Of a stretch of DNA of 42,617 nucleotides, positions 9,515 through 18,371 are shown in pieces. The stretch is taken from the NCBI GenBank assembly GCA_001919285.1, contig MNHO01000002.1:6588-49204 (forward strand), given 5' to 3'. A program made the translations under genes and the position numbers. The DNA comes from an archaeon 13_1_40CM_2_52_13 (GTDB lineage: Archaea; Thermoproteota; Bathyarchaeia; 40CM-2-53-6). The number at the start of each line of letters is the position of its first letter. Position 1 is the first letter of the stretch. Under the pieces are notes generated by a model. The model was not told the DNA's origin. It did not search any database and saw only the letters and a program-made list of their open reading frames with translations.

Positions 9515-10404
9515 CTCACTTATATCGGATTCGGTTTCCCTGCGCTATTGGCGGGGGATTCGTTCAGTGTCGGAGCGAAGAACCAGACTCTGTTTGTTGA
9601 GCGAGTTCCCCGGCAAGATCAAATATACGCTGAAGATTCAGAAAGGCAACGCTGAACCGGTTTGCGGTCGATCCCGGTTCATGAGCCGATCTTCGCGTGG
9701 ATCATCCTGTGGGGTGGTTTTCGGCTCCAACTGTTTCACTATTCTGAGGTACATCTCTGGAGAGAACGGTATAGTCGCGAGTAGCTGCGGCTATTTGTCG
9801 CGGGCGTCTCTAGGCTTGAGCCCGAAGTTGGGTTGTGCGCTAGCACCATACATCCTGCTAAAAAAAAGGTTGGATCTCGAAGCGCCCACAGCCACCGCTT
9901 GAGGTGAATCCGGATGAGTGCTCAAGAGGAGAGTCAGGAAGACCCATTCCCTGAACCTCTCAGCAGATTCTCGATGGCTGCCGGGATTAGAGAGACTCGA
10001 GGTCTCCATCGCTCGACAACAGAACTGGTCTTCAAACACTGTTTATAACGTTGACCGTTGAACGCGTCAACGTAACCTGAGCAGCCTCTGGCTATCGCCG
10101 TCAATACAGTGCCAGCCCAGGGCCATCGTGAAGCGTGACATGGTCCCGGAGCGATCGAGGTTAGTATTGGAGTTTATTTGCCTGATTCTGCCTTGTGCTG
10201 GAGTACTCCGGTCGTTCTCGGAGCGCGCCGAAATTCGTCCGAGAAGAATGGCATTTGCTTGCGGGTGAGTTGTCCCACTTGAAGAAAGCTTATCGTACAG
10301 GATTCGTAAGTTCTCATTGGCTTAGAATGCGACATGCCCGACCCCTAACCACATCGACAAGACCTTGGGTCGCCCCTCAAGCATTCTCAGAGGGAGAGCT
10401 ACTC
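9515..10404. other. Long intergenic region without a convincing gene
   Basis: About 890 bases between two divergent genes. The open frames here (such as 9567-9902 plus and 9791-10039 minus) have no recognisable domain and atypical composition. The stretch holds a TATA-like element with an inverted repeat (10042-10073), a second TATA-like TTTATTTG near 10173-10180, and an A8 run at 9860-9867 that would read as a U-tract on the minus strand. The frame of the downstream membrane protein stays open back to GTG 10195, but that extension shows no domain. Confidence 0.5.
10042..10073 (+). promoter_or_regulatory. TATA box with adjoining perfect inverted repeat
   Basis: TTTATAA at 10042-10048 is followed directly by ACGTTGAC (10048-10055), a 10-base spacer and GTCAACGT (10066-10073): a perfect 8-base-arm inverted repeat. 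On the plus strand it would cover the interval from the TATA box to the expected transcription start (~10071), a typical repressor position. The TATA box also reads well on the minus strand (TTATAAAC). Which transcript it controls is not clear. Confidence 0.4.
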
Positions 10405-12186
10405 ATGGAGTCTCCGAGGTCGGAAGCTCAGGTCGATCTTGCCAATCTGATCGTGATAATAGCGTTAGTGACCGTCGCCGTTTCCTTGTTTTTCCTAACC
10501 GCAGCAACGGTGCACTTAGGCGAGCTGCCTCCTGACTCCTTCTTCTTCGTCTCTCAGCTGCCCCTAGGCTACTGGCTGGGTCTACTCGCATCTGTGAGCC
10601 TGTTTTTGCTTCGCAACCGTGTGAAGGATCGGGCTAGGACTCTACTGGAAAGCTCCGCGCTTATTCTCTTCTCCGCGTACTTGTTCGCATTGCCTTCACT
10701 AGTCTATCAGGATCCCCGAGTGTTGGACAGTTATCAGCATGAGGGTGACGCATTAGTCCTCCTCAACTCGGGCGGTTGGTACAACGGGCCGGTTTGGTAT
10801 GTGTACCAGTTTCCTGGCGCTTACACATTTTTTGCACAGCTGACCGCGGTTGCGGGTATCGATCCGTTCCAATTGATCAAATACTATCCTGCCGCGCTTG
10901 CTGTGGTTCTGGCTATCCTTCTGTACGCGACGACGAGGACGCTCGGTCCGAACTATTCAGCAGTCTCTTCGGGCTTCATTCTTAGCGGTCTCTGGTTCCA
11001 GCTTCATCTCTCCCCACAGAGCCTTGAGCTGATCCCCTACGTTGGGATAATCTACATCCTCGTTAAGATGATCGATGATGAGCCGAGACGTAAATTGTGG
11101 TCTATCATCGCCCTCGTCTCGGTCCCGGTCCTGGTGATGACTCACCCAGAGACCCCGCTGGTTTTGACTTTAGGCACGGTCGCCTTCTTCTTACTCAAGC
11201 CATTGGTCTCTGCGGAGAGAATCAAGACCATGCGGTCAAACCTCTTGGTGATCGGACCCTTCTTCCTGGCACTCTCAATCATGGTGCTCGTCTGGTGGAC
11301 GGCCATCGCATCAGGGGCGCTTGCGCAGGTCGAGTCAATCGTCAAGGGTGCACTGGCGATCGGATTGGGCGGGATTTCTCATGGTGCGCCTAACGTGCCT
11401 ACTACGCCGGCGCCCAGCTACCAGACGGTCATTCTGATCCAGGAGACGGTCGCTGTCTCCGTATGGCTTCTCGGTCTGTCATTACTGCTCTTCGTCCGAA
11501 GATTCCGGACGAGGGAATATTTCCTTGCAGGATTGTTTCTAGCGGCCATCTCCACGATACCTGTTGCATTGTTCGCTAATGCCGATGTGTTGCAGAGAAG
11601 CTATCTCTTCTCCCTCTTTCCCACAGGTCTACTTCTTGCATCACTTCTAGAACGGGGAAATGTTCTCAGACTAGGCGCACTGCCTCTCGCCCGGCTGGTG
11701 GGAGCGGGGCTGATTCTGATGATGATCGCTTTCTCAATGCTGATGCCGATAGCTCGTTACGGAGGGGATTCTTTCGACTATCTTCCACAATCCTCTCTGT
11801 TTGTTTCAGACGTGGCATCCGGTCTCACGTCGAATTCCGTAATGTTTCCCCATCCCGGGGAATATGGCTGGAGGTTCTATGCCCCGTCCCACGGTAACCT
11901 AGGCGCGGTCCTTCTAGAGCAGAAGAATATCGCCGGTCGTCCAGGCGGGTACGTCAAGTTCGACACGTACGCCGAGTTCAACCTGACCTTTACCCAGGCT
12001 GATAACACGTCAGATTACATTCTAGTATCGAACTATTATCAGAATCTGTACTTGTTGAGATTTGGTTCTGGGTCCACTTACCTTCTAAACCTGAAAATGG
12101 CCTTCGAAGCCCAGGCAGCGATGAACTTCAACCTCGTCTATTCGACGGGGACCGATCGTCTCTACGAGAACAGGAATCTAAGCTGA
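10405..12186 (+). CDS. Polytopic membrane protein, possible GT-C type glycosyltransferase
   Basis: From ATG 10405, preceded by the purine-rich AGAGGGAGAG, the product has 593 residues. The frame is open back to GTG 10195, but the extra 70 residues are polar and domain-free, so the ATG is preferred. About twelve hydrophobic segments run from residue ~10 to ~480. They are followed by a soluble, presumably external, C-terminal part of ~110 residues. An early loop rich in D, H, W and Y (about residues 110-140) resembles the first external loop of GT-C enzymes, which carry sugars from lipid donors. I do not recognise the exact family. It lies next to a glycan cluster and converges on the next gene with a 22-base gap. 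The membrane location is clear; the transferase role is inference. Confidence 0.7.
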   Translation: MESPRSEAQVDLANLIVIIALVTVAVSLFFLTAATVHLGELPPDSFFFVSQLPLGYWLGLLASVSLFLLRNRVKDRARTLLESSALILFSAYLFALPSLVYQDPRVLDSYQHEGDALVLLNSGGWYNGPVWYVYQFPGAYTFFAQLTAVAGIDPFQLIKYYPAALAVVLAILLYATTRTLGPNYSAVSSGFILSGLWFQLHLSPQSLELIPYVGIIYILVKMIDDEPRRKLWSIIALVSVPVLVMTHPETPLVLTLGTVAFFLLKPLVSAERIKTMRSNLLVIGPFFLALSIMVLVWWTAIASGALAQVESIVKGALAIGLGGISHGAPNVPTTPAPSYQTVILIQETVAVSVWLLGLSLLLFVRRFRTREYFLAGLFLAAISTIPVALFANADVLQRSYLFSLFPTGLLLASLLERGNVLRLGALPLARLVGAGLILMMIAFSMLMPIARYGGDSFDYLPQSSLFVSDVASGLTSNSVMFPHPGEYGWRFYAPSHGNLGAVLLEQKNIAGRPGGYVKFDTYAEFNLTFTQADNTSDYILVSNYYQNLYLLRFGSGSTYLLNLKMAFEAQAAMNFNLVYSTGTDRLYENRNLS

Positions 12187-12208
12187 TAGCCCAAAGTTAG
12201 AAACATTG

Positions 12209-12823
12209 CTACGACGCGCTGAACCACACCTGCAACCAATTTCCAACTTGAGAGGTCTGCCCAGGGTATCCGTACTGGAACGAGCCTGAGGCAGGGTCGA
12301 AGGTCCAGAGTTCAAAGATTAGTCTGAAGTTCGCGCCTGACATAGTTCCAACTGGCGTCGAGCTGACGGCCGGTTGAGCGTTGAATGTGATATTGAGATA
12401 GGTTAGTTGCCCAGTCTGGTAGCTCGACTCGATTGTCCAAGTAAAGTTGATTCTTGATGTTTCACCGTCGTTGATGAACCGGTCTGTTCTCCCAAGTTCC
12501 GGAAGTGTGGTTGAGGGGGTAGTTGCGTTCGGGGTTGGGGTGGAAGAGTTGCCGATTCGCGCGATTATCATTACGAATTCCGCCTTGTTCATTCTGTTTG
12601 TGACTGCGAAGGTCCAGTTCTGGGTCTGACCGGTGGGGACGGTGAGGTTGCTGTTGGTAATGTATCCTTGAAGTCCTCTCTGCGAGTATAGCCCGAATCC
12701 GATGAAGGATTGGCTGGGCTTGGCGCTCATTGCGTAGAAAGTCACGGAGCTAAAAATGGCCGTGAGGGAAACGAAGAGGACTAGGAAGAGGGCGAGTCTA
12801 TGTTGCGTGTTCTCTACCTCCAT
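12209..12823 (-). CDS. DUF1616 C-terminal-half-like membrane-anchored protein
   Basis: A ~204-residue protein with one N-terminal membrane helix (L-A-L-F-L-V-L-F-V-S-L-T-A-I-F-S-S-V-T-F-type segment) and a beta-rich external domain. The motif F-G-L-Y-S-Q-R-G-L-Q-G-Y, then the N-S-N-L-T-V-P-T-G-Q and W-T-F-A-V-T-N-R stretches, resemble the C-terminal domain of DUF1616 proteins (ligand unknown). In typical DUF1616 proteins this domain follows a multi-helix membrane part; here that part seems to sit in the divergent gene 13328-13948. The chosen start is ATG 12823; TTG 12829 is also possible. Either start lies inside the upstream gene (26- or 32-base overlap), implying translational coupling. Family assignment is moderate; the function is unknown. 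Confidence 0.6.
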   Translation of the reverse strand: MEVENTQHRLALFLVLFVSLTAIFSSVTFYAMSAKPSQSFIGFGLYSQRGLQGYITNSNLTVPTGQTQNWTFAVTNRMNKAEFVMIIARIGNSSTPTPNATTPSTTLPELGRTDRFINDGETSRINFTWTIESSYQTGQLTYLNITFNAQPAVSSTPVGTMSGANFRLIFELWTFDPASGSFQYGYPGQTSQVGNWLQVWFSAS

Positions 12824-13319
12824 AGTCAATTCTTGCCTTCAACAGCCTTCTCCGTCTCAAAAGCTGTCGGATTCGATTAACTTCTAGAATAGCGAGTGCT
12901 GAGAGAAGAGCCAATACGATTGCGAGAGTGTAGGATAGTGCCGTACGATACACCGTGGCAGTTTGAGCGATGCTGGCTAGACCCTGAGCTTGGGAGGAGA
13001 CCTGTGTGGAGATGTTGATTGATTGAACAGCATACTGCACCGAAAGGGTCACATTCCCCTGTCGCAAGGACAGGTCCGCAGCTTCTTCATACTGAAGAGC
13101 AGTGTTGAGTTGGGCTGTTAGAGGTAGAAGGTCTGCATTAGATGCGCCTAGCTGTTCGGCTGTCTGGATAGCCTGGAAAGCTTGCACTAAATCTTGCCTT
13201 GCGGTGATGAGCTCGCTTGATTGTGCCCGGACGAGATGTGGCGAGGTTATGAGAAATATTGAAGAGAGAAACAGGCAAACTAGTAGTGTGAGGGATCTCG
13301 GGCGCAAGGTTCTCATCAC
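12798..13319 (-). CDS. Secreted helical protein with C-terminal membrane helix
   Basis: A 173-residue protein with a signal peptide (residues ~8-32, ending L-V-R-A-Q). A helical, Gln/Ala-rich segment (~35-120) may form a coiled coil or TPR-like hairpins. A membrane helix (~125-148) and a basic cytoplasmic tail (R-R-R-R-L-L-K-A-R) follow. It starts with GTG 13319 (or ATG 13316) and overlaps the downstream DUF1616-like gene, so the two form an operon. Its start lies only 8 bases from that of the divergent 13328 gene. No known family was recognised. The topology (external helical domain, anchor at the C-terminus) suggests a partner of the two DUF1616-like proteins. Confidence 0.65.
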   Translation of the reverse strand: MMRTLRPRSLTLLVCLFLSSIFLITSPHLVRAQSSELITARQDLVQAFQAIQTAEQLGASNADLLPLTAQLNTALQYEEAADLSLRQGNVTLSVQYAVQSINISTQVSSQAQGLASIAQTATVYRTALSYTLAIVLALLSALAILEVNRIRQLLRRRRLLKARIDYGGREHAT

Positions 13320-13327
13320 GGCTCAAG

Positions 13328-13948
13328 TTGTTTGAGGAGCCTGAGAACTTGACGAATATAAGGAGGGAGCTCGTCATCGAGTTTCTTCAAAAGTATCATC
13401 CTTCCTCTGTGACAGAACTGAGGAGTAGGCTCGCGGTGGAAGGGATCCGCTCGAACGATGAGGATCTCCTCAGTATTATTGAGGAGCTTCAACGTGACGG
13501 AGAAATTCGGCTTCTGACTCCCGTCTCTCTCGACTCCTTCCCGCGCTTCCTGGCCGATATCAGCTATTCATGGTGGATCCATGTGACTGTGCTGGTCTCA
13601 TTTGCAGAGATACTCCTGGTTCTATACAATGTGCAAAGTCCATTCTTTGGAAGCTTGAGGCTTCTCTTCGGTCTTGGACTGCTCGGATTCTTGCCTGGTT
13701 ACGCCACCGTTCAGATACTGTTTCCCAAAGACCAGCTCGATCTTTTGGAGCAGATCTTGTTGAGCATATTTCTCAGCATTATAGTTTCGATCGCCCTCGG
13801 GGTGGTTCTTGGTGCTGGTTACTTTTTCAATCCCTCCTCCGGCGTGCTCCTGTCCAGCACTTATGCGATTGCCGCGAGCGTTCTCGCTGGTTATCGTCGA
13901 TATTCTATGTTCCGAGCTTCGCGGAAGCGAAAGTTTCGATCTGTTTGA
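13328..13948 (+). CDS. Winged-helix plus DUF1616 N-terminal membrane domain protein
   Basis: A 206-residue protein with two parts. Residues ~7-65 look like a winged helix (L-V-I-E-F-L-Q-K-Y, then V-T-E-L-R-S-R-L and S-I-I-E-E-L-Q-R-D-G-E-I-R). Residues ~80-195 contain four hydrophobic helices, with the DUF1616 signature L-R-L-L-F-G-L-G-L-L-G-F-L-P-G-Y followed by L-F-P and L-D-L-L-E-Q-I-L-L-S. Full DUF1616 proteins continue with an external domain, which is absent here; a matching domain is encoded by the divergent gene at 12209-12823. The start is TTG 13328; TTG 13349 is an alternative, but both keep most of the winged helix. It converges on the FkbM gene with a 26-base gap. The function of DUF1616 is unknown. 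Confidence 0.7.
   Translation: MFEEPENLTNIRRELVIEFLQKYHPSSVTELRSRLAVEGIRSNDEDLLSIIEELQRDGEIRLLTPVSLDSFPRFLADISYSWWIHVTVLVSFAEILLVLYNVQSPFFGSLRLLFGLGLLGFLPGYATVQILFPKDQLDLLEQILLSIFLSIIVSIALGVVLGAGYFFNPSSGVLLSSTYAIAASVLAGYRRYSMFRASRKRKFRSV
13355..13364 (-). promoter_or_regulatory. TATA-like box for the 13319 minus-strand operon
   Basis: On the minus strand the sequence reads CTTATATTC. Its centre (~13359) predicts transcription start near 13333, leaving a leader of about 14 bases before GTG 13319. The box lies within the first codons of the divergent DUF1616-like gene, as expected when two starts are only 8 bases apart. Confidence 0.35.
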
Positions 13949-13974
13949 CGGGCTCCCGCATGATTGAGTTCGGT

Positions 13975-14913
13975 TCAATTCGAGATGCGTTTCGCTGTAA
14001 GGTAGCCGAAGCTGTGGCCTATCATGGTAACAGTGAACCCGTGCCTCGAAAGAATTCTCGGTATGTCGAGAGGACCGCTATGGAATTCTAATACGATCTC
14101 GCTGATTGACTCTAGCGCTTTAGCTGGTAACGTTCGGATGATTCCATACTCGCATCCCTCGCAGTTCATCTTGAGAAAGTCGATGTTCTGAACGTTGAAC
14201 CGTTTCATTATTTCTTCGACGGTTACGGTCTCGATCTCCAACGTGTCATCAGCGGTGCTGTAGGGTTCTGCAATCTGCGTGATGTTTGGAGTCTCCGCGT
14301 TGACTCCGAGTTTGGACTCTCCAGTTCTGGTCGACAGGGCTACGTTGAGCAGTATTACTCTGTCTTCGAGGTTGTTTAGCTTGACGTTTTCTCTAGCCAA
14401 CTCCAAGCTTCTGGGGTCAGGCTCGAGTCCGATGACTAGTCTAGCGCCTCGTCTTGCGAAGTAGATGGCGGAGTCGCCATTGTACGCTCCAACGTCTACG
14501 ACGACTTTCTGGTTGAAATCGGAGCCGTAGACTTGTCGAACAAAGATCTCCGATACTAGAGAAATATCAGTACCTTGGTTGAGTCTACACTTAAGCACTG
14601 TCCCCGGCTGGGGGGATAGGAGGAGATAGTCGTTGTCGACGTGTCTTATCTTCCATCCTCGGTTGAGGAGTTTCGCTAGTCCTATTAGGTTGTAGATGGA
14701 CGGGTCGTACCAGCGGTGGTAGTGGTGGAGCGCTTGCGAGAGGCTTGAAGGCTTTCTGGCGAGTGGGATAGTGTTGCCGGTTTTCAGAACCACTTTGCTC
14801 AAAGGTTTTCGTGTGATGTAGTCTGTGGCTATCTCGATCCAGTTCTTGTAGGTCCGCTGGAGAAGCAGAAAGGCGTTGAGCTGGTCTCTTAGAGTCCTGG
14901 CGTTGAGGGACAT
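13975..14913 (-). CDS. FkbM family methyltransferase
   Basis: A 312-residue SAM-dependent methyltransferase. The Rossmann motif V-V-D-V-G-A-Y-N-G-D-S-A is near residue 135, and L-E-P-D-P-R-S near 160 supplies the acidic ribose-binding residue. The FkbM-typical V-E-E-I-M-K-R-F with I-D-F-L-K-M-N-C-E-G-C-E follows near 240-250. The N-terminal ~120 residues are a family extension of unknown role. FkbM enzymes O-methylate sugars or polyketides. As last gene of the glycan operon, with a 22-base gap after the glycosyltransferase, it most likely methylates a glycan hydroxyl. The start is ATG 14913. Confidence 0.88.
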   Translation of the reverse strand: MSLNARTLRDQLNAFLLLQRTYKNWIEIATDYITRKPLSKVVLKTGNTIPLARKPSSLSQALHHYHRWYDPSIYNLIGLAKLLNRGWKIRHVDNDYLLLSPQPGTVLKCRLNQGTDISLVSEIFVRQVYGSDFNQKVVVDVGAYNGDSAIYFARRGARLVIGLEPDPRSLELARENVKLNNLEDRVILLNVALSTRTGESKLGVNAETPNITQIAEPYSTADDTLEIETVTVEEIMKRFNVQNIDFLKMNCEGCEYGIIRTLPAKALESISEIVLEFHSGPLDIPRILSRHGFTVTMIGHSFGYLTAKRISN

Positions 14914-14935
14914 TTCGCTCGCTGATTTCCGATGG

Positions 14936-16108
14936 TTATTGTGGGATCATCGGAGCGTCGAGCGCCTGCTGGCCTCGCCTGTTCGCGTCTATCTTCGTCC
15001 ACACTAGCTGCTTGTTTCCTCTGGATTCTTGGATGATCGCTGCCAGCATGGTGATATTGTTCGAGAGATATGTGCTGGCGGCCGTTCTCAGGCTTGGCAC
15101 GGCGGCGACTATTACTGTTCCAATCGCAACTAGAGCCGCGACCAATAGGTTGGTGATCATCACCCATCCCGTTAGGATGATGAATATTGGGAAGATGATT
15201 GGATTTATTGCGTAGATGAAGAACTCCATGGGAAAGATCAGTCTCGAAAAAACGTTCTTTCCAGACAATAGTCTCTTGTGTTTGAGGAAGGCCTGGAGCA
15301 CGTGCTGTCCTCGCCGGATCTTCTGTGTAAACCTGATTCCCCAGGCCGGCGGGGCGGGATCGAAGAACACGACATCTTCGGCGCTTATTGCTCTGAAGCC
15401 TTTCTCTATCATGCAGAGCGCGGCACAGGTGTCGTCGCCTCCAACGTTCGGATCGAACCCTGTTTGGTCTTGGCGACGGAAGACCTGAATTTCACCCTCA
15501 CCCACCGGCGTGCTGTGGAGTTTTGACTCTGTGATTCTCAGCATTCGGTAGATGGAACGGTATGATCCTTCGACGTTTCCGGCCATTGTCTCGTTTGAGC
15601 TTGGAATGTGATGGACTCCCGAGACTGACCCTACAGTAGGGTCTGATAGGTATCTTGCAGCGTTTCCAAGCGCTTGTCTGTCCCATTTGCACTCGGCGTC
15701 ACTGATGCAGACCAGTTCGCCCAGGGCATGTTTCAACCCAATGTTAAGGGCGCCTGATTTTCCGGATCTCTCCTTCTCTTCAACGACCTGCCCTCTGAGA
15801 CGATTCTGAGCGAAGAAATCCCTGGCCAGGTCTGCGGTATTGTCGGTCGAACCGCTATCAACAACGATAACATCGATTCTATCAGACGGGTAGTCCGAGA
15901 GCGAGATGTTTGACAGTTTCTCCTTGATGACCGTCGCTTCATTGTATGTGGGAATGATGATGCTGATAGTGGGCTGTCTCTCCGATCCGATCGCGAGATT
16001 GTAGCCGCGTCTCGAACCGATCCTCTTCATGACGCCGAAATAAGCAAGCGGCACGCCCAGGTGAATTGTACCGGCAGCGATCCAGAAGATCAGGAGAAGG
16101 CTGGTCAA
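14936..16108 (-). CDS. Membrane-bound family 2 glycosyltransferase
   Basis: A 390-residue GT2 enzyme with an N-terminal membrane helix (~3-25), a GT-A domain (~45-270) and a membrane region of two to three helices (~285-345). Visible motifs are I-S-I-I-I-P-T-Y-N-E, V-V-D-S-G-S-T-D-N-T, the acidic D-A-E-C-K-W-D at the DxD position, G-G-D-D-T near the catalytic base, and K-I-R-R-G-Q-H, which resembles the (Q/R)xxRW motif of processive synthases. It likely extends a polysaccharide or transfers sugar to a lipid at the inner face of the membrane. It starts with TTG 16108, which overlaps the upstream stop as TTGA. Confidence 0.88.
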   Translation of the reverse strand: MTSLLLIFWIAAGTIHLGVPLAYFGVMKRIGSRRGYNLAIGSERQPTISIIIPTYNEATVIKEKLSNISLSDYPSDRIDVIVVDSGSTDNTADLARDFFAQNRLRGQVVEEKERSGKSGALNIGLKHALGELVCISDAECKWDRQALGNAARYLSDPTVGSVSGVHHIPSSNETMAGNVEGSYRSIYRMLRITESKLHSTPVGEGEIQVFRRQDQTGFDPNVGGDDTCAALCMIEKGFRAISAEDVVFFDPAPPAWGIRFTQKIRRGQHVLQAFLKHKRLLSGKNVFSRLIFPMEFFIYAINPIIFPIFIILTGWVMITNLLVAALVAIGTVIVAAVPSLRTAASTYLSNNITMLAAIIQESRGNKQLVWTKIDANRRGQQALDAPMIPQ

Positions 16109-17640
16109 GATAGAATCTCGCTCGTAAAGCCATCAGCTCCATAGCCGGTAACCAATTCCGCTTGTAAGTTCGCTGTTCCATCGGGAGAAATAATCGCTAG
16201 ATGTCCATCTGTTAATTCCCAGCGGGCTCTTCCTCGAAGCTTCCACCAGTCAGCCATTTCACCAAGAGTCATGATGCTGCACTGAGGATCAGAGGCAAAG
16301 TTCTCGAGAAGCCTCTCATATTCGTGAACATTCTCTTCCCGTGCAAGCTCGTAGTCTGGATGCACGAGCAGGATGCAGGGGCCTCCGAGACCCCGTATCC
16401 ACTTGGAGAAGCGCATCCACATGTCAACTGCGACCGACGGTTCGAGTCCGGCGACCCTGATTAGCTGATGATCTTGCGGAAGCGAGACAGGAATCTCCAA
16501 CGTGTCAGATATTTCGAACGGGAAGACTGTGCCGACCCCATGAGGGCGGAGGGAGGTTGGGGACAGAATTTCCCACGAAGGGCAGGAGGAATCGTACGAG
16601 TAGCCTGCCTTCGCCGCGGCTGAAACCAGGTCCGCGTTGTGTTGTAGAAGCGGGGATCGGAATCCGCGAACCTCCTCGCCTGTCAACTTTTCCAATACCT
16701 TTTTGCAGTCTTGAAGCCGTCGGACCTTCTCTTCAGAATCGAGGAATATGAGTCTCCCGTCATGTGCAGTATCGTGGGCACCAACTTCACCGTTCTCGGT
16801 CAGAAGGCGAAGCGATCCCGGTGGCAGCGGATATCGGGCGCTTGGAACATTCCAAGTCGACCGGATTCTCAGATTTCTTTCTACGGACAGGAGTCTGGGA
16901 GCTCCCTTGTCAAGACCGGCCTCTGTCTCGACGTCATGAGTCACAGCGAGAGCGTAGGATTTTCCGCGCCTCCAGAAGGCAATTCGAGCAATGGGGCCTG
17001 AGGATAGGATTAAGCTGGCCAAGAATATTGTCCTAAGGCATTCAACAGGTCCCATCTTTTCCTCGGTGATCTGACCCGCTCCCTCGGAGGATCGGAATGA
17101 TCGGTCTCGAAGGAATCGCGGTATTGACTGGTACGAGAAGGGCAGTTTGGTCGCCAGCCAGAACTTCCTGCTGGGTCTGTCTTCGAATCCACCGTAGACT
17201 CTTCTAACGTATTCGCCTACAAGGTCTACGCTAAGTAGATAGGTTTCCGTTCCATGGATTTTCGAAAGGATCGAAAAGTCTCCGGATCGCAGAATCGGAT
17301 CTAGATTGGGTCCGGAAAATTCGTAAACGTCCGTTCTAAGCCAAACCTCAACGTCCCGCGCTACCGAGAGAGTGATCGCTGCCTCCTTTGGGGTCAGTGT
17401 GAGTCCGTGGTCGCGGGCAACCGTCTCGGCGCCGTCTCTACCAGTAGGCGAGACGATAACCGCAGCATCTCTCGCCGGCGCCGTCTGGTTGACAGTTGTG
17501 AAGATGGTATGTTGCTCGCCTGGCGGTGCTCTGGTCCGCCAGGGTATTTTCCAGAACTCGGCATACCCGCTCAAAATCTTCGAGTCGGACGGAGTAGCGG
17601 CTTGCAGGACGATCGGTCGATACTGCGATACAAGTGTCAA
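16105..17640 (-). CDS. Polysaccharide deacetylase-like (CE4) protein with N-terminal extension
   Basis: A 511-residue protein. Residues ~225-480 have the NodB/CE4 fold signature: T-H-D-V-E-T near 233 (catalytic and metal Asp), A-H-D-T-A-H-D near 288 (the H-x-x-x-H metal motif) and R-G-F-R-S-P near 328. The metal triad therefore seems intact. The first ~220 residues are unrecognised; they resemble the cytosolic extensions seen in some archaeal and bacterial deacetylases of glycan clusters. No signal peptide is visible, so it probably acts on a cytosolic sugar-lipid or nucleotide-sugar intermediate. The start is TTG 17640, two bases after the upstream stop; the 3' end overlaps the next gene by 4 bases. 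Confidence 0.8.
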   Translation of the reverse strand: MTLVSQYRPIVLQAATPSDSKILSGYAEFWKIPWRTRAPPGEQHTIFTTVNQTAPARDAAVIVSPTGRDGAETVARDHGLTLTPKEAAITLSVARDVEVWLRTDVYEFSGPNLDPILRSGDFSILSKIHGTETYLLSVDLVGEYVRRVYGGFEDRPSRKFWLATKLPFSYQSIPRFLRDRSFRSSEGAGQITEEKMGPVECLRTIFLASLILSSGPIARIAFWRRGKSYALAVTHDVETEAGLDKGAPRLLSVERNLRIRSTWNVPSARYPLPPGSLRLLTENGEVGAHDTAHDGRLIFLDSEEKVRRLQDCKKVLEKLTGEEVRGFRSPLLQHNADLVSAAAKAGYSYDSSCPSWEILSPTSLRPHGVGTVFPFEISDTLEIPVSLPQDHQLIRVAGLEPSVAVDMWMRFSKWIRGLGGPCILLVHPDYELAREENVHEYERLLENFASDPQCSIMTLGEMADWWKLRGRARWELTDGHLAIISPDGTANLQAELVTGYGADGFTSEILS

Positions 17641-17642
17641 TT

Positions 17643-18371
17643 CTAGTGTCTCGCGCCGAGTCGGAGTAGGACTATCGGACCTACTATCTGCTGCCAGTCT
17701 TTCAATGGGGATATGTGGGAGTATGACTCTCGTTTCGTATGGGAGTAGATCTTTGACACTGGCCGCTCGGTGAATCTGTAGCCCAGCGTCAGGACTTTGT
17801 AGTGGAGATAGTATTCTAGCTCGTATCCGTTCAGCCAGTCTTGCCAGATGTTGATCTCAGGATCCTCAAGTATCGAAGCCCTGTAGGCTCTAAAGCCGTT
17901 TGTAACTTCGGTGCATCTGACCCCTGTAAGGAAGGTCCAGGCAAATGGGAAGAGACGCGTGAAGATTCTTCTCAAGAAAGGTGTCCTTTCGCCTCTTCCT
18001 CCCGGGAGGAATCTTGATCCTTGGACATAGTCGTAGCCGTTCTTGGAGATGGGCTCTGTCAGACGCGAGATTTCTCTGGGATCGTCCTTGCCGTTACCCG
18101 CCATAACGACGATCAGGTCGAATCCGTGGGAGAGCGCATATCGGTAGCCCTTCTTGATCGCGAAGCCTATACCATTCCTTGCAGGGTTCTTGATAATAGT
18201 AACGGGAACTTGGGTCCTCGCTCTGGAGTCGTCGATTTCCTTTAGGATCGTTTCGTCGGGGTAGTCTACGACTAGGCAGACTTCGTCGACCGATTCGGGC
18301 GTGAATCTTTCGATTACGGTTCCAATCTTGCCGATTTCTCGATAGACCGGAATTATCGCAAGGCGTCTCAT
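17643..18371 (-). CDS. Family 2 glycosyltransferase (dolichol-phosphate-mannose synthase-like)
   Basis: A 242-residue soluble GT2 enzyme. It shows A-I-I-P-V-Y-R-E at the N-terminus, V-V-D-Y-P-D-E near 36, N-G-I-G-F-A-I-K-K-G-Y near 67 and M-A-G-N-G-K-D-D-P near 90 at the metal-binding DxD position, followed by Q-G-S-R-F and a T-N-G-F-R-A-Y motif. This pattern fits the polyprenyl-phosphate sugar synthase group (DPM1/DPG1-like), which charges a lipid carrier with one sugar. No membrane helices are present. ATG 18371 overlaps the stop of the preceding gene as ATGA, indicating coupled translation. Confidence 0.88.
   Translation of the reverse strand: MRRLAIIPVYREIGKIGTVIERFTPESVDEVCLVVDYPDETILKEIDDSRARTQVPVTIIKNPARNGIGFAIKKGYRYALSHGFDLIVVMAGNGKDDPREISRLTEPISKNGYDYVQGSRFLPGGRGERTPFLRRIFTRLFPFAWTFLTGVRCTEVTNGFRAYRASILEDPEINIWQDWLNGYELEYYLHYKVLTLGYRFTERPVSKIYSHTKRESYSHISPLKDWQQIVGPIVLLRLGARH

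Noticed and set aside
9567-9902. 111-codon plus-strand frame in the long intergenic gap
   Set aside because: No domain, unusual Ser/Arg/Cys-rich composition, no promoter or ribosome site.
9791-10039. 82-codon minus-strand frame
   Set aside because: Composition is not protein-like; overlaps the other open frame; no conserved motif.
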